DNA of 64,000 nucleotides from Pseudomonas lalkuanensis (lineage in GTDB: Bacteria > Pseudomonadota > Gammaproteobacteria > Pseudomonadales > Pseudomonadaceae): assembly GCF_008807375.1 (NCBI RefSeq), contig NZ_CP043311.1, positions 3,700,001 through 3,764,000 on the forward strand, read 5' to 3'. Below are positions 10,988 to 22,816 of this stretch, piece after piece. The translations under genes were made by a program, and so were the position numbers. Position 1 is the stretch's first letter. Each line of letters opens with the position of its first letter. Below the pieces are notes generated by a model. The model searched no databases, was not told the origin of the DNA, and worked only from the letters and a program-made list of their open reading frames with translations.

Positions 10988-11003
10988 TGGCACGATCCTG
11001 GCT
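10988..11003 (+). promoter_or_regulatory. Sigma-54 promoter of the hydroxybutyrate permease operon
   Basis: TGGCACGATCCTGGCT fits TGGCACG-N4-TTGCA with GG and GC at the required offset. It is about 140 bp upstream of the permease ATG and about 70-140 bp downstream of the two palindromic activator sites. Confidence 0.75.
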
Positions 11004-11141
11004 ATGTCGCTTGCCGCGGCCCTGGCTACATAACCGGCATCACAACAATCGACGCAACCAGCTTCGTCCTGCCGCTCTGGTAGTCCTCAAAACAACAAGA
11101 ACCACTCGCGGCACCCGTCGCGCCAACTGGAGATCCATTCG

Positions 11142-12533
11142 ATGAGCGTGGTCATCGCCCTTGCGGCCCTCGCCCTGCTGATGCTCGCCGCCTATCGCGG
11201 CTACAGCGTGATCCTCTTCGCCCCCATCGCGGCCCTGCTCGCAGTACTGCTGACCGATCCCTCCGCCGTCGCCCCGGCCTTCACCGGGGTGTTCATGGAA
11301 AAGATGGTCGGCTTCGTCAAACTCTATTTCCCGGTGTTCCTGCTGGGCGCGGTGTTCGGCAAGCTGATCGAGCTGTCGGGCTTCTCGCGCTCGATCGTCG
11401 CCGCCGCCATCCGCCTGCTAGGCACCCGCCAGGCGATGCTGGTCATCGTACTGGTCTGCGCATTGCTCACCTACGGCGGCGTATCGCTGTTCGTCGTGGT
11501 GTTCGCGGTCTATCCGTTCGCCGCCGAGATGTTCCGCCAGAGCAACATCCCCAAGCGGCTGATCCCGGCGACCATCGCCCTCGGCGCCTTCACCTTCACC
11601 ATGGACGCGCTGCCCGGCACCCCGCAGATCCAGAACATCATCCCAACCACTTTCTTCAGCACCAATGGCTGGGCCGCCCCCTGGCTGGGCGTGATCGGCA
11701 GCCTGTGCGTGTTCGCCATGGGCATGCTGTTCCTGCGCCGCCAGCTGAACAAGGCCCAGGCCGCCGGCGAAGGCTATGGCAACGACCTGCGCAACGAGCC
11801 GGAAACCGCCAGCGACCTGAAACTGCCCAACCCGTTGCTGGCGCTCTCGCCGCTGGTGCTGGTGGGCGGTGCCAACTTGCTGTTCACCCACTGGATTCCA
11901 CAGCTCTACGGCACGACCCACAGCCTGCAACTGGCCGGCATGGCCGCCCCGGTGACCAGTGACGTCGCCAAGCTGACCGGCATCTGGGCGGTGCAGGCGG
12001 CGCTGCTGCTGGGCATCCTGCTGGTGTTGGCGAGCAGTTACCGGGTGATCCGCAGCAAGCTCGCCGAAGGCAGCAAGACCGCCGTTTCCGGTGCCCTGCT
12101 GGCGGCGATGAACACGGCTTCGGAGTACGGCTTCGGCGCGGTGATCGCCTCGCTGCCGGGCTTCCTGGTGCTGGCCAACGCACTCAAGAGCATCCCCGAC
12201 CCGCTGATCAACGAGGCCATCACCGTGACCACCCTCGCCGGCATCACCGGCTCGGCGTCCGGCGGCATGAGCATCGCCCTGGCGGCCATGTCCGAGCAGT
12301 TCATCGCTGCCGCCCACGCAGCCGACATTCCGCTGGAGGTGCTGCACCGGGTGGCATCCATGGCCAGCGGCGGCATGGACACGCTGCCGCACAACGGCGC
12401 CGTCATCACCCTGCTCGCGGTCACCGGCCTGACCCACCGCGAGGCCTACAAGGACATCTTCGCCATCACCCTGATCAAGACGTTCGCCGTGTTCCTGGTG
12501 ATCGGCACCTTCTACGCGACCGGCATCGTCTGA
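11142..12533 (+). CDS. GntP-family permease, probable 3-hydroxybutyrate transporter
   Basis: A 463-residue very hydrophobic protein with about 12 membrane segments, internal similarity between halves and the SGSASGGMSIALAAMSEQF and ASGGMDTLPHNGAVITLL motifs typical of GntP/CitMHS-like permeases. GGAGAT precedes the ATG. It lies between the sigma-54 activator and bdhA, matching the P. aeruginosa PA2004 position, which implies uptake of 3-hydroxybutyrate or a related short hydroxy acid across the inner membrane. Substrate assignment rests on context. Confidence 0.85.
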   Translation: MSVVIALAALALLMLAAYRGYSVILFAPIAALLAVLLTDPSAVAPAFTGVFMEKMVGFVKLYFPVFLLGAVFGKLIELSGFSRSIVAAAIRLLGTRQAMLVIVLVCALLTYGGVSLFVVVFAVYPFAAEMFRQSNIPKRLIPATIALGAFTFTMDALPGTPQIQNIIPTTFFSTNGWAAPWLGVIGSLCVFAMGMLFLRRQLNKAQAAGEGYGNDLRNEPETASDLKLPNPLLALSPLVLVGGANLLFTHWIPQLYGTTHSLQLAGMAAPVTSDVAKLTGIWAVQAALLLGILLVLASSYRVIRSKLAEGSKTAVSGALLAAMNTASEYGFGAVIASLPGFLVLANALKSIPDPLINEAITVTTLAGITGSASGGMSIALAAMSEQFIAAAHAADIPLEVLHRVASMASGGMDTLPHNGAVITLLAVTGLTHREAYKDIFAITLIKTFAVFLVIGTFYATGIV

Positions 12534-12545
12534 GTCCCCTAACAC

Positions 12546-12567
12546 GCAGCCGCCCGCAGGCGGCTGC
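12546..12567 (+). terminator. Hairpin between permease and bdhA
   Basis: Arms GCAGCCGCC/GGCGGCTGC flank a CGCA loop 13 bp after the permease stop. There is no T-run, so read-through into bdhA is possible and it may only set relative expression. Confidence 0.45.
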
Positions 12568-12588
12568 CGTGACCAACAGGAGAACCCC

Positions 12589-13359
12589 ATGAACCTCAAT
12601 GGCAAGACCGCCCTGGTCACCGGTTCCACCAGCGGTATCGGCCTGGGCATCGCCCGTCGCCTCGCCGCCGCGGGTGCCAACGTGGTGGTCAACGGCTTCG
12701 GCGACATCGACGCGGTGGTGGGCGAGCTCGCCGCCCATGGCGCTCGCATCGGCCATCATGGCGCGGACATGTCCCGACCCGAGCAGATCGCCGAGATGAT
12801 CGCCTACGTCGAGCGCGAGTTCGGCGCCCTCGACATCCTGGTCAACAACGCCGGCATACAGCATGTCGCCGCGCTGGAAGACTTCCCCGTCGAGCGCTGG
12901 AACGCGATCGTCGCCATCAACCTGTCCGCGGTGTTCCACACCACACGCCTGGCGCTGCCGGGCATGCGTCAGCGCGGCTGGGGGCGCATCCTCAACATCG
13001 CCTCCACCCACGGACTGGTGGCCTCGGCGGGAAAAAGCGCCTACGTCGCCGCCAAGCACGGAGTCATCGGCCTGACCAAGACCACAGCGCTGGAAACCGC
13101 CACCACCGGCATCACCTGCAACGCCATCTGTCCCGGCTGGGTACTGACGCCGCTGGTCCAGCAACAGATCGACGCGCGCATCAGTGCCGGCGCCAGCCCG
13201 GAACAGGCGCGCCACGACCTGCTGGCGGAAAAGCAGCCCTCGCTGGACTTCGTCACCCCGGAGCAACTCGGCGAACTCGCGCTATTCCTGTGCAGCGACG
13301 CCGCCGCCCAGGTCCGAGGTGCTGCCTGGAACATGGATGGCGGCTGGACGGCTCAATAG
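12589..13359 (+). CDS. bdhA: 3-hydroxybutyrate dehydrogenase
   Basis: A 256-residue short-chain dehydrogenase that interconverts D-3-hydroxybutyrate and acetoacetate with NAD. The TGSTSGIG cofactor motif, LVNNAGIQ, Ser/Tyr/Lys catalytic residues (IASTHGLVASAGKSAYVAAKHG), and ICPGWVLTPLVQQQI with the QARHDLLAEKQPS lid are the bacterial HBDH pattern. AGGAG precedes the ATG. It is co-oriented with and follows the permease, completing a transport-plus-oxidation module. Confidence 0.93.
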   Translation: MNLNGKTALVTGSTSGIGLGIARRLAAAGANVVVNGFGDIDAVVGELAAHGARIGHHGADMSRPEQIAEMIAYVEREFGALDILVNNAGIQHVAALEDFPVERWNAIVAINLSAVFHTTRLALPGMRQRGWGRILNIASTHGLVASAGKSAYVAAKHGVIGLTKTTALETATTGITCNAICPGWVLTPLVQQQIDARISAGASPEQARHDLLAEKQPSLDFVTPEQLGELALFLCSDAAAQVRGAAWNMDGGWTAQ

Positions 13360-14327
13360 TTGTCGATGCCGGAAAGGAAACGCTCTCTACTTCCCATCAA
13401 GGCTCCCGCCTGCTGACTCTGGCCTGGATGATTGAATGCCTGCGGCCCGATACCCCCTTCCCTGTGCCGGAGTTGCTGGGCGAGCAGGACCGGAACGGGT
13501 TTTGACGCCGGCTGGCTGAAGGTCAAGGCCGGCCTGGCTACCGTCCTGGCGAGCCGCCGCGATGACAGGCTATCGCCCGACCTGATCCACCGCCGCGCCG
13601 AGCACAAGAAGAAGAGCGACGGCAAGATCCACCGGCCCCAGGCGGACGAGCGCATCCTTACCGGCGCATTCAAGGAATGCCAGGGACGAAGCCGGGTGCT
13701 GCAAAAGCTGGAAGGAAGAGGAGATGCCGGCTTTCCGAGATCCGCGCCTTCTCCCTACCCCTCATAAGCGGGCGGGTAACGACGGGCAGAAGATCGCCGG
13801 ACATGCCAGGAAGATAGCGCGCGCTATCACCATAAACACCGGGCCGCCCGGCATTCGCCATGACACATTCAGCTCTTGCGCTGGGCCCACGGGGACTCCA
13901 GCGACTTCGATGAAAACCGGCATGATCCACAGAGGCTGGGCCCGGGAGGCCATCAACCTCATCTCAAGGCCCCTCTTCGCCGAAGTGGAGGAGGCAGCTC
14001 TTCGCTCTGGACCATTCACGACCGTGGACCTCCTGACGGATCGCAGGCGCCGGAGCATGTGCATGCGCAGTTTCCAGAAGGCTTTCCGAGGGGCACCCGC
14101 GGTTTCGGGTTCGGCGATCTTCAGGGCTTCGAGCTCCCCGTACGCGCTCCAAGTGGCACTGCCTCACTTCGGTCGCGCCCAGTTTGCGCGTTCACCCCTG
14201 CCACAACGCACGCTATGCACCAGAAAGTAGCGCGCCGCCTCTTTCAGGGGCACAGACCGCATGAAAAAGCCAGTCGTAATCGACCTGGGTGCATTGCAGC
14301 CTCACTGAAATGGCGGTCTTTAAGAGT
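13360..14327. other. Long non-coding or degenerate spacer
   Basis: Almost 1 kb between bdhA and the guanidine operon. Several open frames exist on both strands, but none begins with a convincing ribosome binding site or resembles a family I recognise. Base composition is GC-rich like the surroundings. A TGCACCA half-site near 14215, followed by a weak dyad, could be an NtrC-type site upstream of the promoter at 14328. Otherwise I see no feature. Confidence 0.4.
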
Positions 14328-14343
14328 TGGCACGGCATTCGCT
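14328..14343 (+). promoter_or_regulatory. Sigma-54-type promoter of the guanidine operon
   Basis: TGGCACGGCATTCGCT carries the TGGCACG -24 block and GC at -12 with correct spacing. Transcription would begin near 14355, about 50 bp before the riboswitch. RpoN control, probably through NtrC, would link the operon to nitrogen limitation. Confidence 0.6.
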
Positions 14344-14403
14344 TCGCCCAATGAGTGCAGGAGTAATCCGGACCACCGGAAAGCGGCACCACAATCTGAC
14401 AAT

Positions 14404-14496
14404 GGATGACTAGGGTTCCGGCTCGCGCAGCGAGTGACTGGTCCGAGAGTCATCGACCTCCAGCGAGGTTACACGGCGGGACAAAAGCCCGGGAGA
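14404..14496 (+). promoter_or_regulatory. Guanidine-I (ykkC) riboswitch
   Basis: The aptamer signature is complete: CTAGGGTTCCGG, then GACTGGTCCGAGAG, then ACGGCGGGACAAAAGCCCGG followed by GAGA. GATGACT (14405-14411) pairs with AGTCATC (14449-14455) to close the first stem. It lies in the leader of the ABC-transporter/carboxylase operon, 60 bases before the first start codon. Guanidine-I riboswitches turn genes on when guanidine binds. No terminator with a U-run is obvious, so control could be by sequestration of the ACCTGGAG ribosome binding site. This assigns the downstream genes to guanidine rather than urea metabolism. Confidence 0.93.
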
Positions 14497-14555
14497 CGAG
14501 AGCGCCACAGTGCCGCCCGACTCCTGCCGCCCGACAACCGACCTGGAGATTGTCC

Positions 14556-15620
14556 ATGCGCAAGCCCCTTCTGACCGCCCTGCTCGCCGCCGGCCTCGCC
14601 ACTTTCAGCCTCGGCGCCAGCGCCGCCGCGAAGCACAGCTTCAACCTCTGCTGGACCATCTATGCCGGCTGGATGCCTTGGGAATACGCGGCCAGCCACG
14701 GCATCGTGGACAAGTGGGCGAAGAAGTACGGCATCGAGATCAAGGTCACCCAGCTCAACGACTACATCGAGTCGATCAACCAGTACACCGCAGGCCAGTT
14801 CGACGGCTGCACCATGACCAACATGGACGCCCTGACCATCCCCGCAGCCGGCGGCGTGGACTCCACCGCGCTGATCGTCAGCGACTTCTCCAACGGCAAC
14901 GACGGCATCGTCCTCAAGGGCGAAGGCAAATCCCTGGCCGACCTCAAGGGCATGAACGTCAACCTGGTGGAACTCTCGGTCTCCCACTACCTGCTCGCCC
15001 GCGCGCTGGAAAACGCCCGCCTGACCGAGAAGGACGTGACCACGGTGAACACCTCCGACGCCGACATCGCCGCCGCCTTCAACACCGACGACGTGCAGGC
15101 GGTGACCACCTGGAACCCGATGCTCTCCGAAGCCCGCGCCAAGCCGGGCACCACCGAGGTGTTCAACTCCAGCCAGATCCCCGGCGAGATCATGGACATG
15201 ATGGTGGTCAACAGCGCAGTCCTTAAAGACAACCCGGCACTGGGCAAAGCCCTGACCGGCGCCTGGTTCGAAACCGTCGCGCTGATGCAGGGCGACAGCG
15301 CCGAGACCCGCGCCGCGCTGGAACACATGGCCAAGGCCTCGGGCACCGATCTGGCCGGCTACCAGAGCCAGCTCGCCACCACCAAGCTGTTCGCCACGCC
15401 GAAGGAGGCCCTGGCCTTCGCCACCAGCCCGAAGCTGCCGGCGACCATGGACAAGGTCGCGGCCTTTTCCTTTGCCCACGGCTTGCTGGGTGAAGGTGCC
15501 AAGAGCGCCGAAGCCGTCGGCATGAGTTTCGCGGGCGGCCTCTCCACCGGGGATGCACAGAACCTGAAGCTGCGTTTCGACCCCACCTACGTGCAGATGG
15601 CGGCAGAAGGGAAGCTCTGA
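14556..15620 (+). CDS. ABC transporter substrate-binding protein, probable guanidine uptake
   Basis: A 354-residue periplasmic protein with a clear signal peptide (MRKPLLTALLAAGLATFSLGASAAA) and the SsuA/TauA/NMT1-like fold: CWTIYAGWMPWEYAASHGIVDKW, VTQLNDYIESINQY, FDGCTMTNMDAL and VNLVELSVSHYLLARAL. It is the first gene behind the guanidine riboswitch. The start is the ATG at 14556, preceded by CTGGAG; an upstream in-frame extension is riboswitch sequence. Together with the next two genes it forms a nitrate/taurine-type importer. Guanidine as ligand is inferred from the riboswitch and the deiminase/carboxylase genes. Confidence 0.9.
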   Translation: MRKPLLTALLAAGLATFSLGASAAAKHSFNLCWTIYAGWMPWEYAASHGIVDKWAKKYGIEIKVTQLNDYIESINQYTAGQFDGCTMTNMDALTIPAAGGVDSTALIVSDFSNGNDGIVLKGEGKSLADLKGMNVNLVELSVSHYLLARALENARLTEKDVTTVNTSDADIAAAFNTDDVQAVTTWNPMLSEARAKPGTTEVFNSSQIPGEIMDMMVVNSAVLKDNPALGKALTGAWFETVALMQGDSAETRAALEHMAKASGTDLAGYQSQLATTKLFATPKEALAFATSPKLPATMDKVAAFSFAHGLLGEGAKSAEAVGMSFAGGLSTGDAQNLKLRFDPTYVQMAAEGKL

Positions 15621-15640
15621 CCTATGCACCGTTTCCCCTC

Positions 15641-15717
15641 GTAGGGCGAAAACCGCTGGCGGTTATCCGCCGTCCCGACGCCTCGGCGGATAACGCGCTC
15701 CGCGTTATCCGCCCTAC
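15641..15717. repeat. REP-like palindromic element (GTAGGGCGGATAAC type)
   Basis: GTAGGGCG at the left edge and CGCCCTAC at the right edge enclose two smaller inverted repeats built from GGTTATCCGCC and GGCGGATAACGCG/CGCGTTATCC. This is the common Pseudomonas REP pattern. It lies between the substrate-binding protein and permease genes, where it may stabilise the upstream mRNA and so raise the amount of binding protein relative to the membrane components. Confidence 0.8.
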
Positions 15718-15736
15718 GAACCGACTGGTACGAAGC

Positions 15737-16552
15737 ATGCGCCTGATCAACCGAACCCCCGACCGCAGTGGCCGCCTGTTCCTGGTGCTGCTGCCCTTCG
15801 CCCTGCTGCTGCTCGCCTATTTCACCGGCTCGGCATCGCGGCTTGCGGAGAACCCCAACGACAAGCTGTTGCCCAGCGCCGCGCAGATGGCCGACGCGGT
15901 GAACCGCCTGGCCTTCAGCGAAGACAAGCGCACCGGCGAAGTGCTGTTCTGGCAGGACACCGGCGCCAGCCTGCAGCGCCTGGGCGTGGGCCTCTCCATC
16001 GCCGCCCTGCTCGGCCTGGTACTGGGCATTGCCGCCGGCAGCGTGCCGCTGTTCGGCGCGCCCCTGTCACCGCTGCTCACGGTGCTGTCGATGATCCCGC
16101 CGCTGGCGATCCTGCCGGTGCTGTTCATCGTCTTCGGCCTGGGCGAGTTGTCCAAGGTGGTGCTGATCGTCATCGGCGTCGCACCCTGCATCGCCCGCGA
16201 CATCGAACAGCGCGCGCGGGAGATCCCCCGCGAACTGCTGATCAAGGCGCAGACCCTGGGCGCCAGCACCTGGACGCTGATCCTGCGCGTGGTGCTGCCG
16301 CAACTGATGCCGCGCCTGCTCATCTCCCTGCGCCTGATGCTCGGCTCGGCCTGGCTGTTCCTCATCGCCGCCGAAGCCATCGCCTCCACTGACGGCCTGG
16401 GCTACCGCATCTTCCTCGTGCGCCGCTACCTGGCCATGGACGTGATCCTGCCCTACGTCGTGTGGATCACTGCCCTGGCCTGGCTGATGGACTGGGCGCT
16501 GCGCGAGCTCACCCGCCGCGCCTTCCCCTGGTACGAAGGAGGCAAGGCATGA
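15737..16552 (+). CDS. ABC transporter permease (SsuC/TauC type)
   Basis: A 271-residue membrane protein with about six helices and the inner-membrane transport EAA loop around EIPRELLIKAQTLGASTWTLI. LARP-like and other oligopeptide motifs are absent, and it fits the nitrate/sulfonate/taurine permease group. Its stop overlaps the ATPase start (ATGA at 16549). It supplies the membrane channel for the substrate-binding protein two positions upstream; a REP element separates the two genes. Confidence 0.9.
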   Translation: MRLINRTPDRSGRLFLVLLPFALLLLAYFTGSASRLAENPNDKLLPSAAQMADAVNRLAFSEDKRTGEVLFWQDTGASLQRLGVGLSIAALLGLVLGIAAGSVPLFGAPLSPLLTVLSMIPPLAILPVLFIVFGLGELSKVVLIVIGVAPCIARDIEQRAREIPRELLIKAQTLGASTWTLILRVVLPQLMPRLLISLRLMLGSAWLFLIAAEAIASTDGLGYRIFLVRRYLAMDVILPYVVWITALAWLMDWALRELTRRAFPWYEGGKA

Positions 16553-17400
16553 GCGAAAAACAGACAGGCAGCTCAGCCAGCGTTGCGAGTGCTGCCGCTT
16601 CTTTCATCAGTGTGAAGAACGTCTGGCAGGAGTACGCCGGCAACGTGGTGCTCGAACGCCTCAACCTGGAAGTGCAGGAAGGCGAGTTCTGCACCCTGGT
16701 CGGCGCCTCCGGCTGCGGCAAGTCCACCTTCCTGCGCCTGCTGCTCGGCCAGGAGCGCCCCAGCCGCGGCGAACTGCTGCTCAAGGGCCAGCCGTTGCCG
16801 GGCGAACCCGACCCGAGCCGTGGAGTGGTGTTCCAGCGCTACTCGGTGTTCCCGCACCTTTCCGTGCAGGACAACGTCGCCCTCGGCCTGGAGCTGCCGC
16901 GCTCGCCGCTGCTCGGCCGGCTGTTCGGCGGCGCCAGGCGCGAGGCCCGCGAACAGGCCGCCGCCCTGCTCGAGCGCGTCGGCCTTGGCCATGCGCTGAA
17001 GCAGTACCCTAGCGCCCTCTCTGGCGGCATGCAGCAACGCCTGGCCATCGCCCAAGCGCTGGTCATGAAGCCGCGCGTGCTGCTGCTCGACGAACCCTTC
17101 GGCGCGCTCGACCCAGGCATCCGCAAGGACATGCACGCCTTGCTGCTGGAGCTCTGGCAGGAAACCCGGCTCACCGTGTTCATGGTCACTCACGACCTGG
17201 CCGAAGGCTTCAACCTGGGCACCCGCCTGCTGGTCTTCGACAAGGTCCGCCACGACCCGCAGGCGCCCACCGCCTACGGCGCCCGCATCACCTATGACAT
17301 CCCGCTCAACGCCGACCGCAAGGCTGCCCGCGCCGCCCTGCCCGAACCGCTCGCCGCGCGCCTGGAAACGGCCGCGCCGCTGATCACGCCGGCCTACTGA
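16549..17400 (+). CDS. ABC transporter ATP-binding protein (SsuB/TauB type)
   Basis: A 283-residue ATPase with Walker A GASGCGKST, Q-loop VVFQRYSVFPHLSVQDNV, signature LSGGMQQRLAIAQAL, Walker B LLLDEPFGALD and switch HD. The C-terminal 40 residues extend beyond the minimal domain, as in relatives from urea/guanidine loci. I start it at the ATG at 16549, which overlaps the permease stop and follows GAAGGAGG; an earlier in-frame start lies inside the permease. It energises the probable guanidine importer. Confidence 0.92.
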   Translation: MSEKQTGSSASVASAAASFISVKNVWQEYAGNVVLERLNLEVQEGEFCTLVGASGCGKSTFLRLLLGQERPSRGELLLKGQPLPGEPDPSRGVVFQRYSVFPHLSVQDNVALGLELPRSPLLGRLFGGARREAREQAAALLERVGLGHALKQYPSALSGGMQQRLAIAQALVMKPRVLLLDEPFGALDPGIRKDMHALLLELWQETRLTVFMVTHDLAEGFNLGTRLLVFDKVRHDPQAPTAYGARITYDIPLNADRKAARAALPEPLAARLETAAPLITPAY

Positions 17401-17410
17401 GGAGCCCGAT

Positions 17411-18130
17411 ATGAACGAACTACGCACCACCCTCTATGAAACAATCGTGCCCGGCGGCGGCCACACTTCCTTCGTGCTCAAGCGTGGCCAGTTGCTGCGC
17501 CTGACCGACCTGGAAGGCGGCGGCAACGCCAGCGTGCTGCTATTCAACGCCGCCGAGAAAAGCGAGCGGCTGAACCTGCCCGACAGCCTCAAGTGCCAGC
17601 ACACCGTCAAGCTCACCGCCGGCCACTGCCTGTACTCGGACATGGGACGCGTGCTCGCCGCCATCACCGCCGACAGCTGCGGTTGGCACGACAGCCTTGG
17701 CGGCGTGCTGAACGCCGCCGAAGTGCAGGAGAAGTACGGCCAGGGCCGCTACCAGGAGCTGCGCAACGGCTTCTTCCGCAACGGCGCGGACAACCTGCTG
17801 GTGGAAATGGGCAAATGGGACATGCGTCTGCAGGACCTGTTGATGTGCCTGAACCTGTTCAGTCGCGTGGATGTCGACGCCGACGGCTGCTTCCGCTTCG
17901 CGACGGGCAACTCCAGAGCTGGCGACTACGTCGAGCTCTACGCGCCGATGGACACCCTCGTGGTGCTCACCGCCCTGCAACACCCCATGGATCCGAACCC
18001 GCAATACGCGCCCAAACCCATCGGCCTGACCTGGCAGCAGGTCGCGTCCGACGGCATCAGCGTGCTCTGCCGCACCTCGCGCCCGGAGAACGGCCGCGGT
18101 TTCCACAACACCGAACGCCTGTTCATCTGA
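17411..18130 (+). CDS. Carboxyguanidine deiminase subunit (urea carboxylase-associated protein, DUF1989)
   Basis: A 239-residue DUF1989 protein: GHTSFVLKRGQLLRLTDLEGGGNASVLLFNA, a SDMGRVLAAITADSCGWHDSLGG Cys/His block and DLLMCLNLFSRVDVDADG. Together with the next gene it forms the pair long called urea carboxylase-associated proteins 1 and 2. In guanidine-riboswitch loci these are known to be CgdA/CgdB, which deiminate carboxyguanidine to allophanate. I cannot tell from sequence which of the two names applies. The Cys and His residues are candidate metal ligands. The spacing of 10 bp to the ATPase and 11 bp to the next gene marks one operon. Confidence 0.86.
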   Translation: MNELRTTLYETIVPGGGHTSFVLKRGQLLRLTDLEGGGNASVLLFNAAEKSERLNLPDSLKCQHTVKLTAGHCLYSDMGRVLAAITADSCGWHDSLGGVLNAAEVQEKYGQGRYQELRNGFFRNGADNLLVEMGKWDMRLQDLLMCLNLFSRVDVDADGCFRFATGNSRAGDYVELYAPMDTLVVLTALQHPMDPNPQYAPKPIGLTWQQVASDGISVLCRTSRPENGRGFHNTERLFI

Positions 18131-18141
18131 GGAGCGCGGAC

Positions 18142-18777
18142 ATGCCCATCGTCCCCAGCGACAAACACCCCGAAGCCTGCATCTCGCGCACCCTGATACC
18201 CGCCGGCGAGCCCAGCCTCACCGAACTGAAAGCCGGACAGACCCTGCGCATCCTCGACCTGGAAGGCAACCAGGCGGTGGACACCCTGTTCTTCAGCGCC
18301 GCCAACCCGCGCGAGCGCTACGACGTGCAGCGCACCCTGCGCAAACAGGGTCAGGTCTATCTCAGCGCCGGCAGCGTGCTCTGGTCCAACCTCGGCAACC
18401 CGATGCTGAGCATCGTCGCCGACACCTGTGGCCGCCACGACACCCTGGGCGGTGCCTGCGCCCAGGAAAGCAATACCGTGCGCTATGCCCTGGACAAGCG
18501 CTACATGCACAGCTGCCGCGACAACTTCCTGCGCGCCAGCCTGCACGACGGACGCCTCTCCAAGGCCGACATCGGCCACAACATCAACTTCTTCATGAAC
18601 GTGCCGGTCACCGCCGAAGGCGGCCTGACCTTCGAGGACGGCATTTCCGGCGCAGGCAAGTACGTCGAACTGCTCGCGCACATGGACGTCATCGTCCTGA
18701 TCTCCAACTGCCCGCAGCTCAACAACCCCTGCAATGGCTGGAACCCGACGCCGGCGGAGTTGCTGGTATGGAACTGA
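18142..18777 (+). CDS. Carboxyguanidine deiminase subunit (second DUF1989 protein)
   Basis: A 211-residue paralogue of the preceding protein (GQTLRILDLEGNQAVDTLFF, SIVADTCGRHDTLGGACAQESN, HNINFFMNVPV, YVELLAHMDVIVLISNCPQLNNPCNGWNPTP). The CGRHD block parallels CGWHD in its partner, consistent with a heteromeric enzyme built from two related chains. It removes ammonia from N-carboxyguanidine made by the carboxylase downstream. The start has GGAGCG upstream and lies 11 bp after the first subunit. 183 bp of untranslated sequence, containing a short GCGGG/CCCGC hairpin, separates it from the carboxylase. Confidence 0.86.
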   Translation: MPIVPSDKHPEACISRTLIPAGEPSLTELKAGQTLRILDLEGNQAVDTLFFSAANPRERYDVQRTLRKQGQVYLSAGSVLWSNLGNPMLSIVADTCGRHDTLGGACAQESNTVRYALDKRYMHSCRDNFLRASLHDGRLSKADIGHNINFFMNVPVTAEGGLTFEDGISGAGKYVELLAHMDVIVLISNCPQLNNPCNGWNPTPAELLVWN

Positions 18778-18960
18778 CCGTGCGCCTGCGCCGCTGGCTG
18801 TGGCTGCTTTGCCGGAGCCGCAGCGCCCAGTGCAGCCCCACGCTTCGCCAGCCCTCGAACCAGGACGAATCCGCCCTGTAGAACCGTTTCGGCGCCGCGG
18901 ACGACCCTGGCGCACACCGAATGACGGCGGGACGACCCGCCACTCCATGGGGACTTCCTC

Positions 18961-22617
<3,657 letters not shown>

Positions 22618-22628
22618 GCCCTGGAAAA

Positions 22629-22790
22629 CCCCTCTCCCTAACCCTCTCCCTGAAAGGAAGAAGGGACTGTTCGGAGCGGGGTTGAAGCGTTGATTCATCC
22701 TGCAACCACGGCCTGTCCGTGGTTTGAAACCGACACCGCACCGGACCGTTCTTCCCCCTCTCCCTTCAGGGAGAGGGCCGGGGAGAGGGT
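22629..22790. repeat. Pair of CCCTCTCCC-family repeats between carboxylase and allophanate hydrolase
   Basis: One copy (22629-22665) reads CCCCTCTCCCTAACCCTCTC and continues CCTGAAAGG; the other (22754-22790) contains a perfect CCCTCTCCC-TTCA-GGGAGAGGG hairpin followed by GGGGAGAGGG. A segment GGACTGTTCGGAGCGGGGTT (22664-22683) lies between them. The pair may insulate the hydrolase from the long upstream gene. Confidence 0.65.
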
Positions 22791-22816
22791 ATCCGCCCAG
22801 CACAGGAATACCGACC

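Noticed and set aside
13432..14409. Overlapping open frames on both strands between bdhA and the riboswitch
   Set aside because: None has a start signal or protein-like motif; I treat the stretch as non-coding or decayed.
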